A DNA stretch of 64,000 bases from Micromonospora terminaliae (lineage in GTDB: Bacteria > Actinomycetota > Actinomycetes > Mycobacteriales > Micromonosporaceae), in NCBI RefSeq assembly GCF_009671205.1, contig NZ_CP045309.1:4030001-4094000 (forward strand), read 5' to 3'. A program made the translations under genes and the position numbers. Positions 25,212-34,385 of this stretch are shown here, piece by piece. How positions within the stretch are numbered: position 1 is the stretch's first letter; each line of letters opens with the position of its first letter. The notes below the pieces were generated by a model. It searched no databases. It was not told the origin of the DNA and worked only from the letters and a program-made list of their open reading frames with translations.

Positions 25212-27321
25212 GCTCCACCTCCGCCCCGGCCCGGTCGCCGTTCCGGTTGTTCCGCGACAGCCCGCCGGGCCACCAGATTTTCGGCCCGATGTCGTACGCG
25301 AGCGCGGGCACCAGCAGCGAGCGGACCACGATGGTGTCGAGCAGCACCCCGGCGGCGACGGCCACGCCCAGCTCGACGAGCACCACGAGCGGCAGCACGG
25401 CGAGCGCGGAGAAGGTGGCGGCGAGCACGATGCCGGCGGAGGTGATCACGCCGCCGGTGACGGCCAGGCCGGTGAGGACCCCGGCCCGGGTGCCGCGCCG
25501 CACCGACTCCTCGCGGACCCGGCTCATCAGGAAGATGTTGTAGTCGATGCCGAGCGCCACCAGGAAGACGAACGCGAACAGCGGGAACGACTGGTCGACC
25601 CCGGGGAAGTCGAGGATGTGCCGGAAGATCAGGGCGCAGAGGCCGAGCGTCGCCAGGAACGACAGCACCACGGTGGCGATGAGCAGCACCGGCGCGAGCA
25701 GCGCCCGCAGCAGCACCGCCAGGATGACGGCGATGACCAGCAGCACCACCGGGATGATGACGTTGCGATCCCGGGTGGAGGCGTCGGCGGTGTCCACGTT
25801 GATGGCCGTGAAGCCGCCGACCACGGCGTCCGCGCCGGGCACCCGGTGCACCGCCACGCGCAGCTCGCGGATGGTCCGCTCGGCGCCGTTGCTGTCCGGG
25901 GGGTCGGCGAGGGTGGCCTGCAACTGCACCCGCCCGTCGACCACCTCGGGCGACCCGGTCCCTCCCGGACGGCTGAACGGCCGGACCGAGGACACCCCCG
26001 GCACGCCCTGCGCCACCCGGGCGACCTGCTCGGCGGTGCCCTGGCTCGTGAAGATGGTGGCCGGGCTGCCGGTGCCGGCCGGGTAGTGGCGGGCGATCAC
26101 ATCCTGCCCGGCCACCGAGTCGGTGCTCTTCGTGAACAGGTCGGACTGGCCGAGGGTGGTGGCGCCGAGCTGGGTCACCCCGAGGGCGAGCGCGGCCAGG
26201 ACCACCGCGGTGACGATCCAGACGGTACGGGCGCGGCGCGCCACGAAGCCCGCGATCCGCCCCCAGATGCCGTGCTCGGTGCGCGGGTCGGCCTGGTCGA
26301 ACCGGGGTCGCCGCGGCCAGAACGCCCAGCGTCCGCCGAGGAGCAGCAGGGCGGGGAGGAAGGTCAGCATCACGAGCAGGGTGGCGGCGATGCCGACGGC
26401 GCTCACCGGGCCGAGCGCGCGGTTGGAGTTGAGGCTGGACAGCAACAGGCAGAGCAGGCTCACGATGACGGTGGCGCCGGACGCGATGATCGCCGGGGCG
26501 GCGCCCCGCCAGGCCGCGCGCATGGCGTCCCAGGGCCGCTCGTGCCGGTGCAGTTCCTCCCGGTAGCGGGCGATGAGCAGCAGCGCGTAGTCGGTGCCGG
26601 CGCCGAAGACGAGGACGGTGAGGATGCCCTGGGCCTGGCCGTTGAGCTTGATGACGTCGTTCTTCGCGAGGACGTAGACGAAGAGCGAGGCCAGCGAGTA
26701 CGACATCCCGGCGGCGAGCAGCGGGAAGACCCAGAGCACCGGGCTGCGGTAGACGATCAGCAGGATGACGAGCACCACGACGAGGGTGACCAGCAGCAGC
26801 GGCCCGTCGATGGCGGTGAACACCTCGATCAGGTCGGCGAGGAGGCCGGCGGGGCCGGCCACGTCCACGGTCAGGCCGTCCCGGTCGCTGCCGGTGATCT
26901 CCCGCAGCCGGTCGACCACCGCGCCGATCTGTTCGCCCTCGGCGGCGTCGATCGGGACGACCACCTGCACGGCCTGCCGGTCCTGGCTGACGATCGGCGG
27001 CGGCAGGGGGCCGACGACGCCCGGCAACTCGGCGAAGCGGGCCGCGTCGGCTTGGACCCGCTGCTGGTCGGCGGGGGTGATGCCGGAGGTGCGCTCATAG
27101 ACGACGAGCGCCGGGGTGGTCTCCCGGTCCACGAAGCCGGCGGCGAGGTCCTGCGCACGGGTGGCCTCGGCGTCGGCGGGCAGGAAGGCGGCGTTGTCGT
27201 TGGTGGCGACGTCGCCGAGCTTTCCCGAGTAGGGCCCGGCGAGGCCGCCGACCACCAGCCAGCCCAGCACCACGACGACCGCGATCAGCGTCGCGGTCCA
27301 GCGGCTCCGCCCTCCGGCCAT
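25201..27321 (-). CDS. MMPL/RND-family transporter
   Basis: 706 aa with two repeats of a membrane helix, a large external loop and five clustered helices, as in MmpL-type proton-driven exporters. The internal SAVGIAATLLVMLTFLPALL and GIDYNIFLMSRVREE regions are typical. ATG 27321 has GGGTGGGG upstream; the frame's extension to 27384 is rejected. Such transporters export lipids or hydrophobic metabolites. The coupled FAD oxidoreductase suggests a modified lipid or polyene substrate, an inference only. Confidence 0.87.
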   Translation of the reverse strand: MAGGRSRWTATLIAVVVVLGWLVVGGLAGPYSGKLGDVATNDNAAFLPADAEATRAQDLAAGFVDRETTPALVVYERTSGITPADQQRVQADAARFAELPGVVGPLPPPIVSQDRQAVQVVVPIDAAEGEQIGAVVDRLREITGSDRDGLTVDVAGPAGLLADLIEVFTAIDGPLLLVTLVVVLVILLIVYRSPVLWVFPLLAAGMSYSLASLFVYVLAKNDVIKLNGQAQGILTVLVFGAGTDYALLLIARYREELHRHERPWDAMRAAWRGAAPAIIASGATVIVSLLCLLLSSLNSNRALGPVSAVGIAATLLVMLTFLPALLLLGGRWAFWPRRPRFDQADPRTEHGIWGRIAGFVARRARTVWIVTAVVLAALALGVTQLGATTLGQSDLFTKSTDSVAGQDVIARHYPAGTGSPATIFTSQGTAEQVARVAQGVPGVSSVRPFSRPGGTGSPEVVDGRVQLQATLADPPDSNGAERTIRELRVAVHRVPGADAVVGGFTAINVDTADASTRDRNVIIPVVLLVIAVILAVLLRALLAPVLLIATVVLSFLATLGLCALIFRHILDFPGVDQSFPLFAFVFLVALGIDYNIFLMSRVREESVRRGTRAGVLTGLAVTGGVITSAGIVLAATFSALAVLPLVVLVELGVAVAAGVLLDTIVVRSLLVPALAYDIGPKIWWPGGLSRNNRNGDRAGAEVEHAR

Positions 27322-27432
27322 CGCCCCACCCTCGAAATCGACGCGGAAATCGACGCAGCGCGAGTCTAGGCCGACATCGCCCATCCTGCCGGGCGAACCA
27401 GCACCGCCGGGCGGAAACCTCGCGTACGGAGG

Positions 27433-27496
27433 CGCTGATCATGAGGTTGGCGGCACTGGAAAGGGGCGTTCCGCGCCGCTAACCTCATGATCAGCG
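27433..27496. repeat. Palindromic intergenic repeat, copy 1
   Basis: Arms of 22 bp (27433-27454 and 27475-27496) containing TGATCATGAGGTT are complementary with one mismatch around a 20-bp loop. A related hairpin (TGATCAAGAAGTTTGCG) lies at 55220-55279. The pair looks like a genome-specific palindromic repeat family rather than a simple terminator. Confidence 0.7.
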
Positions 27497-27560
27497 GGGC
27501 GCGAGGGGCGTACGCGGAAACGCCCGCCGGCTGGGCCGGCGGGCGTCGTGTGGAGTGAAG

Positions 27561-27633
27561 CTCCCCCGTTTGGACTCGAACCAAAAACCTGCCGGTTAAC
27601 AGCCGGCTGCTCTGCCAATTGAGCTACGGGGGA
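27561..27633 (-). tRNA. tRNA-Asn (GUU)
   Basis: 73 nt without an encoded CCA. Acceptor TCCCCCG pairs with CGGGGGA. The anticodon stem GCCGG-CTGTTAA-CCGGC presents GTT and the T loop reads TTCGAGT. The gene stands alone upstream of the YtxH-like gene on the other strand. Confidence 0.95.
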
Positions 27634-27908
27634 CCGTAGATCGCGCGGTTGCGGATCTCTCCGCGCCGTGCGACGGGGACAAGAGTACAGGACATCGGGG
27701 GGTGCTGCGCCAGGGGGTTAGGAGGACTTCCCCCGACCGCCGACCGCAACAGAATACCGGACAAATCGCCATCTCGGCACAGGGAGGCATGAGCGGAGAG
27801 CAGGATGGGTAGTTAGCCGCCGACAGAGAACGAAGGCGCGAGAAGGTCGCTCCCCGCCGGGTCCCCCCGGTCGGGATCGGCGGCGCGTCAGGTACGGAAG
27901 GAGCCGCC

Positions 27909-28292
27909 ATGCGCGGAAAGATCATGTTTCTTGGCGGGCTGGCTGCGGGATTCGTCCTGGGCGCCCGTGCCGGCCGGGAGAAGTACGAGGAGCTGGTGGT
28001 CCGGGGCCGCAAGGTGCTCGACCACCCGACCGTCCAGGAGGCGGCGGGCGTCGCGCAGGCTCAGGCGACCCGGCTCTACTCGGAGGGCAAGGACAAGCTG
28101 GGGCAGACCAAGCTCGGCGAGAAGCTGGGCACCGGTAACGGCAACGGCAGCAAGCAGGGGCTGACCGACGCCGACAAGCCGTTCGCCGGCACGCCGGCCG
28201 CCGTCGGCGCCAAGTCCGGCTCGACCGGCACGGGCTCGACCAGCTCGACCAGCTCGTCCACCAAGTCGTCCGGCACGAGCACCAACCTCTGA
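27909..28292 (+). CDS. YtxH-like small protein
   Basis: 127 aa. The N-terminal hydrophobic helix with a glycine-rich FLGGLAAGFVLGARAGREKYEEL is the YtxH pattern, a membrane-tethered helix of unknown role linked to stress. The C-terminal 50 residues are a Ser/Thr/Gly low-complexity tail. GAAGGAG precedes the ATG. A strong hairpin follows the stop. Confidence 0.78.
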   Translation: MRGKIMFLGGLAAGFVLGARAGREKYEELVVRGRKVLDHPTVQEAAGVAQAQATRLYSEGKDKLGQTKLGEKLGTGNGNGSKQGLTDADKPFAGTPAAVGAKSGSTGTGSTSSTSSSTKSSGTSTNL

Positions 28293-28300
28293 CGCCACCC

Positions 28301-28340
28301 GAGAGCGGGCCGGTCGCCGTCAGGCAACCGGCCCGCTCTC
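28301..28340 (+). terminator. Intrinsic-type terminator after the YtxH gene
   Basis: A perfect 14-bp stem (GAGAGCGGGCCGGT at 28301-28314 and its complement at 28327-28340) with a 12-base loop follows the stop by 8 bp. Confidence 0.75.
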
Positions 28341-28365
28341 GTCTGTCCGAAGGAGACCGCCTCCC

Positions 28366-28416
28366 ACTTTCGCTCATCCTGAACAAAAGTCGTGGGGATT
28401 AATCGAAAACTTTTGG
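28366..28416 (+). promoter_or_regulatory. Shared upstream array, copy A (ThuA/sugar dehydrogenase gene)
   Basis: ACTTTCG (28366-28372), 11 bp, CAAAAGT (28384-28390), 17 bp, AACTTTTGG (28408-28416). The same three-part arrangement occurs on the minus strand at 41383-41436 and 50688-50739, upstream of two other sugar-region genes. CAAAAGT and ACTTTTG also form a perfect inverted repeat. A good -10 box is not evident here. Confidence 0.65.
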
Positions 28417-28552
28417 CGTCAACCTCTTCTCTTTGGTCTCGGGCGCAAATATCGTCTCGCGTAGAACCTGGCCAGGCTCTCGTCACCTTCCAGCGACCTC
28501 CTCAGCCTCGTCCCGACGCTGAGGCGGACCCGCCCGACAAGAGCGAGGTTCG

Positions 28553-31500
28553 ATGCGCAGAAGACCGTTCGGCCGCAGGGCCGCCATCCATCTCAGCGTG
28601 CTCTCTCTCGTCGCCGCGACGCTCGTCGCGACGGCGGAGCGGGCCCCGACTCCGGCGCAGGCCGCGCCGGTGCTCACCGCCCCCGCACCCGCCAGCAACG
28701 GCATCCAGTACAAGGTCCTCGTCTTCACCCGGTCGGCCGGCGGCAGCAACGCCGCCACGGCGGCCGGCGTGCAGGCCGTCCAGCAACTCGGCCGGGAGCG
28801 CCGCTTCACCGTCGAGGTCACCAACGACCCGCGCAAGTTCGACGAGCCCCACCTGAAGCAGTTCCGTGCCGTGGTGTTCCTGAACACCGTCGGCGACGTC
28901 CTCGACGACGCCCAGCAGGCCGCCTTCGAGGCGTACTACCGCGACGGCGGCGGCTTCGTGGGCGTCCACTCCGCCATCGAGGCCGAGCCGGACTGGTCGT
29001 TCCTCACCAACGTGCTCGGCACCCGGGCCACCGGCGCGCCGACGGCCGCGAGCCGGGCCACGGTCACCGTCGCCGACCGGGTCCACCCGGCGTCGGAGAC
29101 GTTGCCGCAGCGCTGGTCCACCACCGACCGGTGGTACAACTTCGTGGCCAACGTCCGAGGAGTCTCGCACGTGCTGGCCACGGTGGACGAGAAGACGTAC
29201 GCCGGCGGCAGCATGGGCTTCGACCACCCGGTCACCTGGTGCAAGGACTACCAGGGCGGCCGCTCGTTCTACACCGGACTCGGCGCCACCCCGGCGAGCT
29301 ACGACAGCGCCGACCTGCGGGCCCACCTCGGCGGGGCGATCCAGTGGGCGGCCGGCGTCACCGACGGCGACTGCGGCGCGACCGTGCTCGCCAACTACCA
29401 GATGACGGTGGTCGGGGCGCAGCCCAACGTCAACGAGCCGATCGGCTTCGACGTCCTCCCCGACGGCCGGGTCATCCAGACCGACCGGCGCGGCGGTGTC
29501 CGGCTGCACAACCCGGAGACGAACCAGACCACCGTGCTGGCCCAGATCCCGGTCTACACCAACAGCGAGGACGGGATGTACGGCCCGGCGGTGGACCACG
29601 ACTTCGCCACCAACAAGTGGGTCTACCTCTACTACGCGCCCCCGCTGAACACCCCCGCGGGCAGCGCGCCGACCACCAGCACCGACCCGGCCGCCTGGGA
29701 CCAGTGGAAGGGTTACTTCCAGCTGTCCCGGTTCAAGTTCGTCGACGGGGAGACGCCGTCGCTGGACGTGAGCACCGAGCAGAAGATCCTCCAGGTGCCC
29801 GTGGACCGGGGCGCCTGCTGCCACGTGGCCGGCGACATCACGTTCGACTCGAAGAACAACCTCTGGCTGGTCACCGGGGACGACACCCCGGCCGGCGGCG
29901 GCGGGTCGGGTGGCTTCTCGCCGCACAACGACTCGGTGAGCGCCACCGGCGTCTACCAGGCCCCGTTCGTCGACGCCCGGCGCAGCGCGGCCAACACCAA
30001 CGACCTGCGCGGCAAGATCCTGCGGATCACGGTCGGCGCGGACGGGTCGTACACGGTCCCGGAGGGCAACCTGTTCCCGGCCGGCACCGAGAAGACCCGC
30101 CCGGAGATCTACGCCATGGGCTTCCGGAACCCGTTCCGGATCACCCTGGACAAGAACGACGTCGCCTACATCACGGACTACTCGCCGGACTCATCGGTCG
30201 CCCAGGTGGGCCGCGGTCCCGCCGGCACCGGCCGGATGATGGTGGTGGACAAGCCGGCGAACTACGGCTGGCCGATGTGCGTGCAGCCGAACCTGCCGTA
30301 CATCGAGATGAACTGGACCACCAACCCGATCTCCCCGGTGGCCCCGTTCGACTGCGCGGCGCCGAGGAACACCTCGCGGCACAACACCGGTCTCACCGAC
30401 CTGCCGCGGGTCGAGAGGTCCGAGCTGTGGTACTCGTTCCAGGCCCCGACGCCCTGCCCGGAGTCGTACCTGTCGACTCCGACGCAGACCTGCCCGGTGC
30501 TCTTCCCGGAGCTGGGCACGGGCGGCGTCGGCCCCCACGGAGCGGCGAAGTACGACTTCGACCCGGAGCTGAGGTCGGAGACGAAGTTCCCCGAGTACTA
30601 CGACGGCGCGATCTTCTTCGGTGAGTTCACCCGGGACACCCTCAAGGAGATCCGGCTGGACGACCAGGGCGACATCCTGAAGATCAACAATGTGTTGAAC
30701 TGCGGGCAGGCGCCCACCACGCCGGCGAAGCCGTTCCTCTGCGACAACCCCATGGACATGCGCTGGGGGGCGGACGGCAACTTCTACCTGCTGACGTACG
30801 GAGACGGCTTCTTCAACATCAACCCGGACGCGGCGATGCTCAAGTTCAGCTACGTCAAGGGCCTGCGGGCGCCGACGGCCGTGCTGAACGCGACGCCCAC
30901 CAACGGCCGGGCGCCACTGACCGTCGCCTTCTCCAGTGACGGCTCGGCGGACCCGGACCCGGCGGACTCCATCTCGTTCGCCTGGGACTTCGACGGCAAC
31001 GGCACCACCGACTCGATCGACCCGAACCCGTCGTTCACCTACACCGCCAACGGCGTCTACACCGCCCGGCTCACGGTGACCGACTCCAGCGGCAAGAGCG
31101 CGTCGGCGAACACCACCATCACCGTCGGCAACACGGCGCCGACCGTCACGGTCAACACCCCGCTGGAGGGCGGCTTCTTCAGCTGGGGCGACGACATCCC
31201 GTGGACGGTGACCGTCACCGACCCGGAGGACGGGCCGGTCGACTGCAGCAAGGTCGAGGTGACCTTCGTGCTCGGCCACGACAGCCACGGGCACGGCGAG
31301 GCCAACCAGTTCGGCTGCTCCGGGGTGCTGCCCACGGACGCCGACGACGCCTCGCACGGCGGCTACATCTACGGCGTGGTCAGCGCGTCGTACACCGACG
31401 GGGGCGCCAACGGCCAGCCGGCGCTGACCACGGTGGACCAGCAGATCGTCCAGGCCAAGCGGCAGGAGGTCGAGTTCGCCACCGAGGAGTCCGGCACCAC

Positions 31501-31891
31501 GGTCGGCACCACCAGCGACACCGGGGGCGGGCAGCAACGCGGCAGCCTCGACCCGGGCGACTGGATCGCGGTCAACAACACCGTGAACCTGCGGAACATG
31601 CAGTCGGTGACGCTGCGCACCTCCGGGGGCAGCGCCGCCACCGCCGGGCAGCCCCGGTTCGGCGTCCAGTTCCGGCTGGACTCCCCCACCGGTCCGCTGC
31701 TGGCCACCGCCACGGTCAACGCGACCTCCGGCAACAACGCCTTCGCCAGCACCACCGTGCCGATCACCGACCCGGGCGGGACGCACAAGCTCTACCTGGT
31801 CCTGACCACGGTCCCCGGCGGTCCGGCCGGCGGCTTCGGCAACCTCAACTGGGTCGAGTTCGCCGGCCCGGGCATCGGCGTCACACCGTGA
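28553..31891 (+). CDS. Secreted ThuA - PQQ-type sugar dehydrogenase - PKD - CBM protein
   Basis: 1112 aa with a Sec-type signal (about residues 1-38). In order: ThuA-like glutamine-amidotransferase-fold domain (about 52-270, with FLNTVGDVLDDAQQAAFEAY), a glucose/sorbosone dehydrogenase beta-propeller (about 285-780, with MGFRNPFRITLDK), a PKD domain (about 785-865, with FAWDFDGNGTTDS) and a CBM6-like C-terminus. Such multidomain proteins oxidise or bind sugars outside the cell. PQQ genes are not in the window, so the cofactor is unconfirmed. A 31.9-kb hairpin separates it from the following isomerase. Its promoter carries the shared upstream array. Confidence 0.87.
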   Translation: MRRRPFGRRAAIHLSVLSLVAATLVATAERAPTPAQAAPVLTAPAPASNGIQYKVLVFTRSAGGSNAATAAGVQAVQQLGRERRFTVEVTNDPRKFDEPHLKQFRAVVFLNTVGDVLDDAQQAAFEAYYRDGGGFVGVHSAIEAEPDWSFLTNVLGTRATGAPTAASRATVTVADRVHPASETLPQRWSTTDRWYNFVANVRGVSHVLATVDEKTYAGGSMGFDHPVTWCKDYQGGRSFYTGLGATPASYDSADLRAHLGGAIQWAAGVTDGDCGATVLANYQMTVVGAQPNVNEPIGFDVLPDGRVIQTDRRGGVRLHNPETNQTTVLAQIPVYTNSEDGMYGPAVDHDFATNKWVYLYYAPPLNTPAGSAPTTSTDPAAWDQWKGYFQLSRFKFVDGETPSLDVSTEQKILQVPVDRGACCHVAGDITFDSKNNLWLVTGDDTPAGGGGSGGFSPHNDSVSATGVYQAPFVDARRSAANTNDLRGKILRITVGADGSYTVPEGNLFPAGTEKTRPEIYAMGFRNPFRITLDKNDVAYITDYSPDSSVAQVGRGPAGTGRMMVVDKPANYGWPMCVQPNLPYIEMNWTTNPISPVAPFDCAAPRNTSRHNTGLTDLPRVERSELWYSFQAPTPCPESYLSTPTQTCPVLFPELGTGGVGPHGAAKYDFDPELRSETKFPEYYDGAIFFGEFTRDTLKEIRLDDQGDILKINNVLNCGQAPTTPAKPFLCDNPMDMRWGADGNFYLLTYGDGFFNINPDAAMLKFSYVKGLRAPTAVLNATPTNGRAPLTVAFSSDGSADPDPADSISFAWDFDGNGTTDSIDPNPSFTYTANGVYTARLTVTDSSGKSASANTTITVGNTAPTVTVNTPLEGGFFSWGDDIPWTVTVTDPEDGPVDCSKVEVTFVLGHDSHGHGEANQFGCSGVLPTDADDASHGGYIYGVVSASYTDGGANGQPALTTVDQQIVQAKRQEVEFATEESGTTVGTTSDTGGGQQRGSLDPGDWIAVNNTVNLRNMQSVTLRTSGGSAATAGQPRFGVQFRLDSPTGPLLATATVNATSGNNAFASTTVPITDPGGTHKLYLVLTTVPGGPAGGFGNLNWVEFAGPGIGVTP

Positions 31892-31897
31892 CGCACC

Positions 31898-31927
31898 GGG
31901 TGGGGCCGCCGCCCGGCGGCCCCACCC
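31898..31927 (+). terminator. Strong hairpin after the ThuA/sugar dehydrogenase gene
   Basis: 14-bp complementary arms GGGTGGGGCCGCCG and CGGCGGCCCCACCC start 7 bp after the stop with almost no loop, so the effective stem is shorter. No T tract follows. It may act as a partial terminator, since the isomerase starts 50 bp downstream on the same strand. Confidence 0.55.
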
Positions 31928-31976
31928 CACGCTCCTCCGTCCACACCAACCAGCACCGTCAGAAAGGCAGTGGGAC

Positions 31977-33047
31977 ATGAACGACACATCGCACGGGATG
32001 AGCCGGCGCCGGGTCCTCGGCACCATCGCCGGGGCGGCGGGCGCCGTCGCCGTCGGCGCCGGGCTCGGCCCGTCGGCCGCCTTCGCCGGTAACGGGGTGC
32101 TCGTCCCGACCGGCAAGCGCGGGATCATCCTCTACAGCGTCCGCGACCGGATCAGCGCGGCCCCGGACGCCACCGGCGTGCCGTACGGGTTCGAGCGGGT
32201 GCTCGGCCGCCTCGCCGAGATCGGCTACAAGGAGGTCGAGTTCGCCGGGTACACCCAGCACACCTCGATCCTCGGCCGGCAGATCACCCCGGAGGAGATC
32301 CGCAAGATCCTCGACGACAACGGGCTGCGCGCCAACGGCTCGCACGCCTCCGTCCCGAGCACGGTCAACCCGACCACCATCGCCCAGTTCGAGCAGACCC
32401 TCGACACCGCCGAGATCCTCGGCATGACGCACATCGGCACCGGCAGCGACCCGACCGGCAGCAACTACAAGGCCGACTGGGACGCCGCCGTCGACCGGTG
32501 GAACACCTTCGGTGAGATGGCCGCCGCACGGGGCCTGAAGCTCTACACGCACAACCACGACGCCGCGTACGACTTCCTGCGCGACAGCGGCCCGCTCGAC
32601 GCGCAGGGCCGGCCGACCCGGTCCTCGGGTGTGCGCAAGCTGGAGTACTTCATCGCGCGGACCAACCCGGAGTGGGTCTGGTTCGAGATGGACATCTACT
32701 GGGCGCACGTGGCCCAGCACCGGTTCCGCAGCTACACCGACCCGGACGGGGTGACCCAGACCAGCATCTTCGACCCGCTGGCCGTGGTCGCCGCGCAGAC
32801 CATCCGGTTCCCGCTGTTCCACGCCAAGGACGGCACCTACGACCCGGCCAGCGCGGCCGGCTACTCGATGGTGCCGCTCGGCGAGGGCGACATCGACTAC
32901 GGCACCTTCTTCGCGAACATGGGCGCGAAGGGTTACCACAACCCGATGTGGGAGCAGGACAACGCACCGGGCGGCGCCGCCGACCCGGGCCGGTCGCTGC
33001 GCTACGCGGAGGTCAGCTACCAGCACATGTCGGGTCTGCGGGGCTGA
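31977..33047 (+). CDS. Tat-secreted sugar phosphate isomerase/epimerase-like protein
   Basis: 356 aa. The Tat signal SRRRVLGTIAGAAGAVA at the N-terminus indicates export of a folded protein. The mature part is an AP-endonuclease-2-type TIM barrel (FERVLGRLAEIGYKEVEFAG, then acidic metal ligands and VWFEMDIYWAHVAQ). Together with the ThuA and dehydrogenase neighbours it fits extracellular processing of 3-keto sugars, which is inferred. It is followed by a terminator. Confidence 0.85.
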   Translation: MNDTSHGMSRRRVLGTIAGAAGAVAVGAGLGPSAAFAGNGVLVPTGKRGIILYSVRDRISAAPDATGVPYGFERVLGRLAEIGYKEVEFAGYTQHTSILGRQITPEEIRKILDDNGLRANGSHASVPSTVNPTTIAQFEQTLDTAEILGMTHIGTGSDPTGSNYKADWDAAVDRWNTFGEMAAARGLKLYTHNHDAAYDFLRDSGPLDAQGRPTRSSGVRKLEYFIARTNPEWVWFEMDIYWAHVAQHRFRSYTDPDGVTQTSIFDPLAVVAAQTIRFPLFHAKDGTYDPASAAGYSMVPLGEGDIDYGTFFANMGAKGYHNPMWEQDNAPGGAADPGRSLRYAEVSYQHMSGLRG

Positions 33048-33068
33048 CGGACTCGACACCGGATCACA

Positions 33069-33102
33069 GGGGGGCCGCACCGGGAGACCGGGGCGGCCCC
33101 CC
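33069..33102 (+). terminator. Terminator after the Tat isomerase
   Basis: GGGGGGCCGC (33069-33078) pairs with GCGGCCCCCC (33093-33102). The inner CCGG-GAGA-CCGG extends the stem. It lies 22 bp after the stop. Confidence 0.7.
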
Positions 33103-33156
33103 TCGCGTCACATGGCGGTGACACCGGTGTGGCACATTCGGGGGGAGGTGATCGTG

Positions 33157-34341
33157 ATGACGATGGTCGGACCGGAGACCGCGGACCAGGCGCGCCTGCT
33201 GCGCCTGCTGCGCGACGACGGCCCGCGCTCGCGGGTCGAACTGGCCGACGCCCTGGGCCTGCCCCGGGCCCGGTTCACCGCGGAGGCGGACCGGCTGGCC
33301 GCGCAGGGGCTGGTGGAGACCGCCGGGCCGGCGGCGTCCCGCGGTGGCCGGCGCTCCTCCCTGCTGCGGGTCGGCCGGCAGGTGCGCTTCGGCGCAGTGC
33401 GGGTCGGCGACGGGCGGCTGGCCGTCGCGCTCACCGACGGCGAGCTGACCCTGCTCGCCCGGCACGACGAACCGGTCGACGTGCGGCTCGGCCCGGAGGC
33501 GGTGGTCGGCCGGGCGGTCGAACTGCTCGGCAAGCTGCGGGCCGAGGCCGGGCTGGCCCGGCTGGCCGGCGTCGGGGTGGCGCTCCCCGCGCCCGTCGCG
33601 GTCCGCGAGGGCGCCCCGGTCTCGCCGCCCGCCCTGCCCGGCTGGCACCAGTTCCCGGTACGCGACACGATCGTCGCCGAGCTGGGCTGCCCCGTGCAGG
33701 TCGACAACGACGCCAACGTGATGGCCCTGGGCGAGCGGCACGCCGGCACGGGACGGCCGTTCGACGACTTCCTCTACGTGAAGCTGGGCGGCACCGTGGG
33801 CTGCGGGCTGGTGCTCGGCGGGGCCCTGTACCGGGGCGCGGCCAGCGGCGCCGGGGACATCGGGCACCTCCAGCTCACCGAGGACGGGCCGCTCTGCGGC
33901 TGCGGCAACACCGGCTGCGTCGAGGCGTACTGCGGGGACGCCGCCCTGGTGCGGGAGGCCGTGACGGCCGCGCGGGCCGGGCGCTCGGCGGCGCTCGCCG
34001 ACCGGCTGGCCGCCGAGGGCGCCCTCACGGTGGCCGACGTGGCCGCCGCGGCGACCGCCGGGGACCCGGCCGCGCAGACGCTGGTCCGCGACGCCGCCCG
34101 CCGGCTCGGGCAGGTGCTGGTCGGCCTGGTCAGCTTCGTGAACCCGGCCATCGTGATCATCGGCGGCGCGGCGCCGGGCATCGGGCCGGTCCTGCTCGCC
34201 GAGATCCGGGGCGTCGTCTACCGGCGCTCCACCCCGCTGGCCACCGGCAGCATGCCCATCGTGCTCTCCGACCTCGACGACCGGGCCGGCCTGATCGGCG
34301 CGGCCCGCCTGGTGAGCGACCAGGTCTTCGCCGCCCGCTGA
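33157..34341 (+). CDS. ROK-family transcriptional regulator 1
   Basis: 394 aa. An N-terminal winged helix (ARLLRLLRDDGPRSRVELAD) is followed by a ROK sugar-kinase-like domain with VGVALPAPVA, DNDANVMALGE and the zinc box CGCGNTGCVEAYC. It is a paralogue of the ROK protein at 49423-50601, with the same order of motifs. ATG 33157 lies after GGGGAGG. Its effector is probably a sugar or keto-sugar. It is convergent with the isomerase gene at 34386. Confidence 0.88.
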   Translation: MTMVGPETADQARLLRLLRDDGPRSRVELADALGLPRARFTAEADRLAAQGLVETAGPAASRGGRRSSLLRVGRQVRFGAVRVGDGRLAVALTDGELTLLARHDEPVDVRLGPEAVVGRAVELLGKLRAEAGLARLAGVGVALPAPVAVREGAPVSPPALPGWHQFPVRDTIVAELGCPVQVDNDANVMALGERHAGTGRPFDDFLYVKLGGTVGCGLVLGGALYRGAASGAGDIGHLQLTEDGPLCGCGNTGCVEAYCGDAALVREAVTAARAGRSAALADRLAAEGALTVADVAAAATAGDPAAQTLVRDAARRLGQVLVGLVSFVNPAIVIIGGAAPGIGPVLLAEIRGVVYRRSTPLATGSMPIVLSDLDDRAGLIGAARLVSDQVFAAR

Positions 34342-34381
34342 GGGCCGCCGCCGGGACCGGCCGCACCGGCCCCGGCGGCCC
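34342..34381. terminator. Bidirectional terminator between convergent genes
   Basis: GGGCCGCCG (34342-34350) pairs with CGGCGGCCC (34373-34381). The hairpin occupies nearly the whole 44-bp gap between the ROK gene and the isomerase gene. Confidence 0.7.
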
Positions 34382-34385
34382 GGGC

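Noticed and set aside
23970..27321. Carotenoid biosynthetic cluster
   Set aside because: The FAD oxidoreductase and MMPL transporter lack phytoene synthase or cyclase neighbours.
27433..27496. Simple terminator
   Set aside because: No gene ends into it closely, there is no T tract and a similar hairpin exists at 55220; a repeat family fits better.
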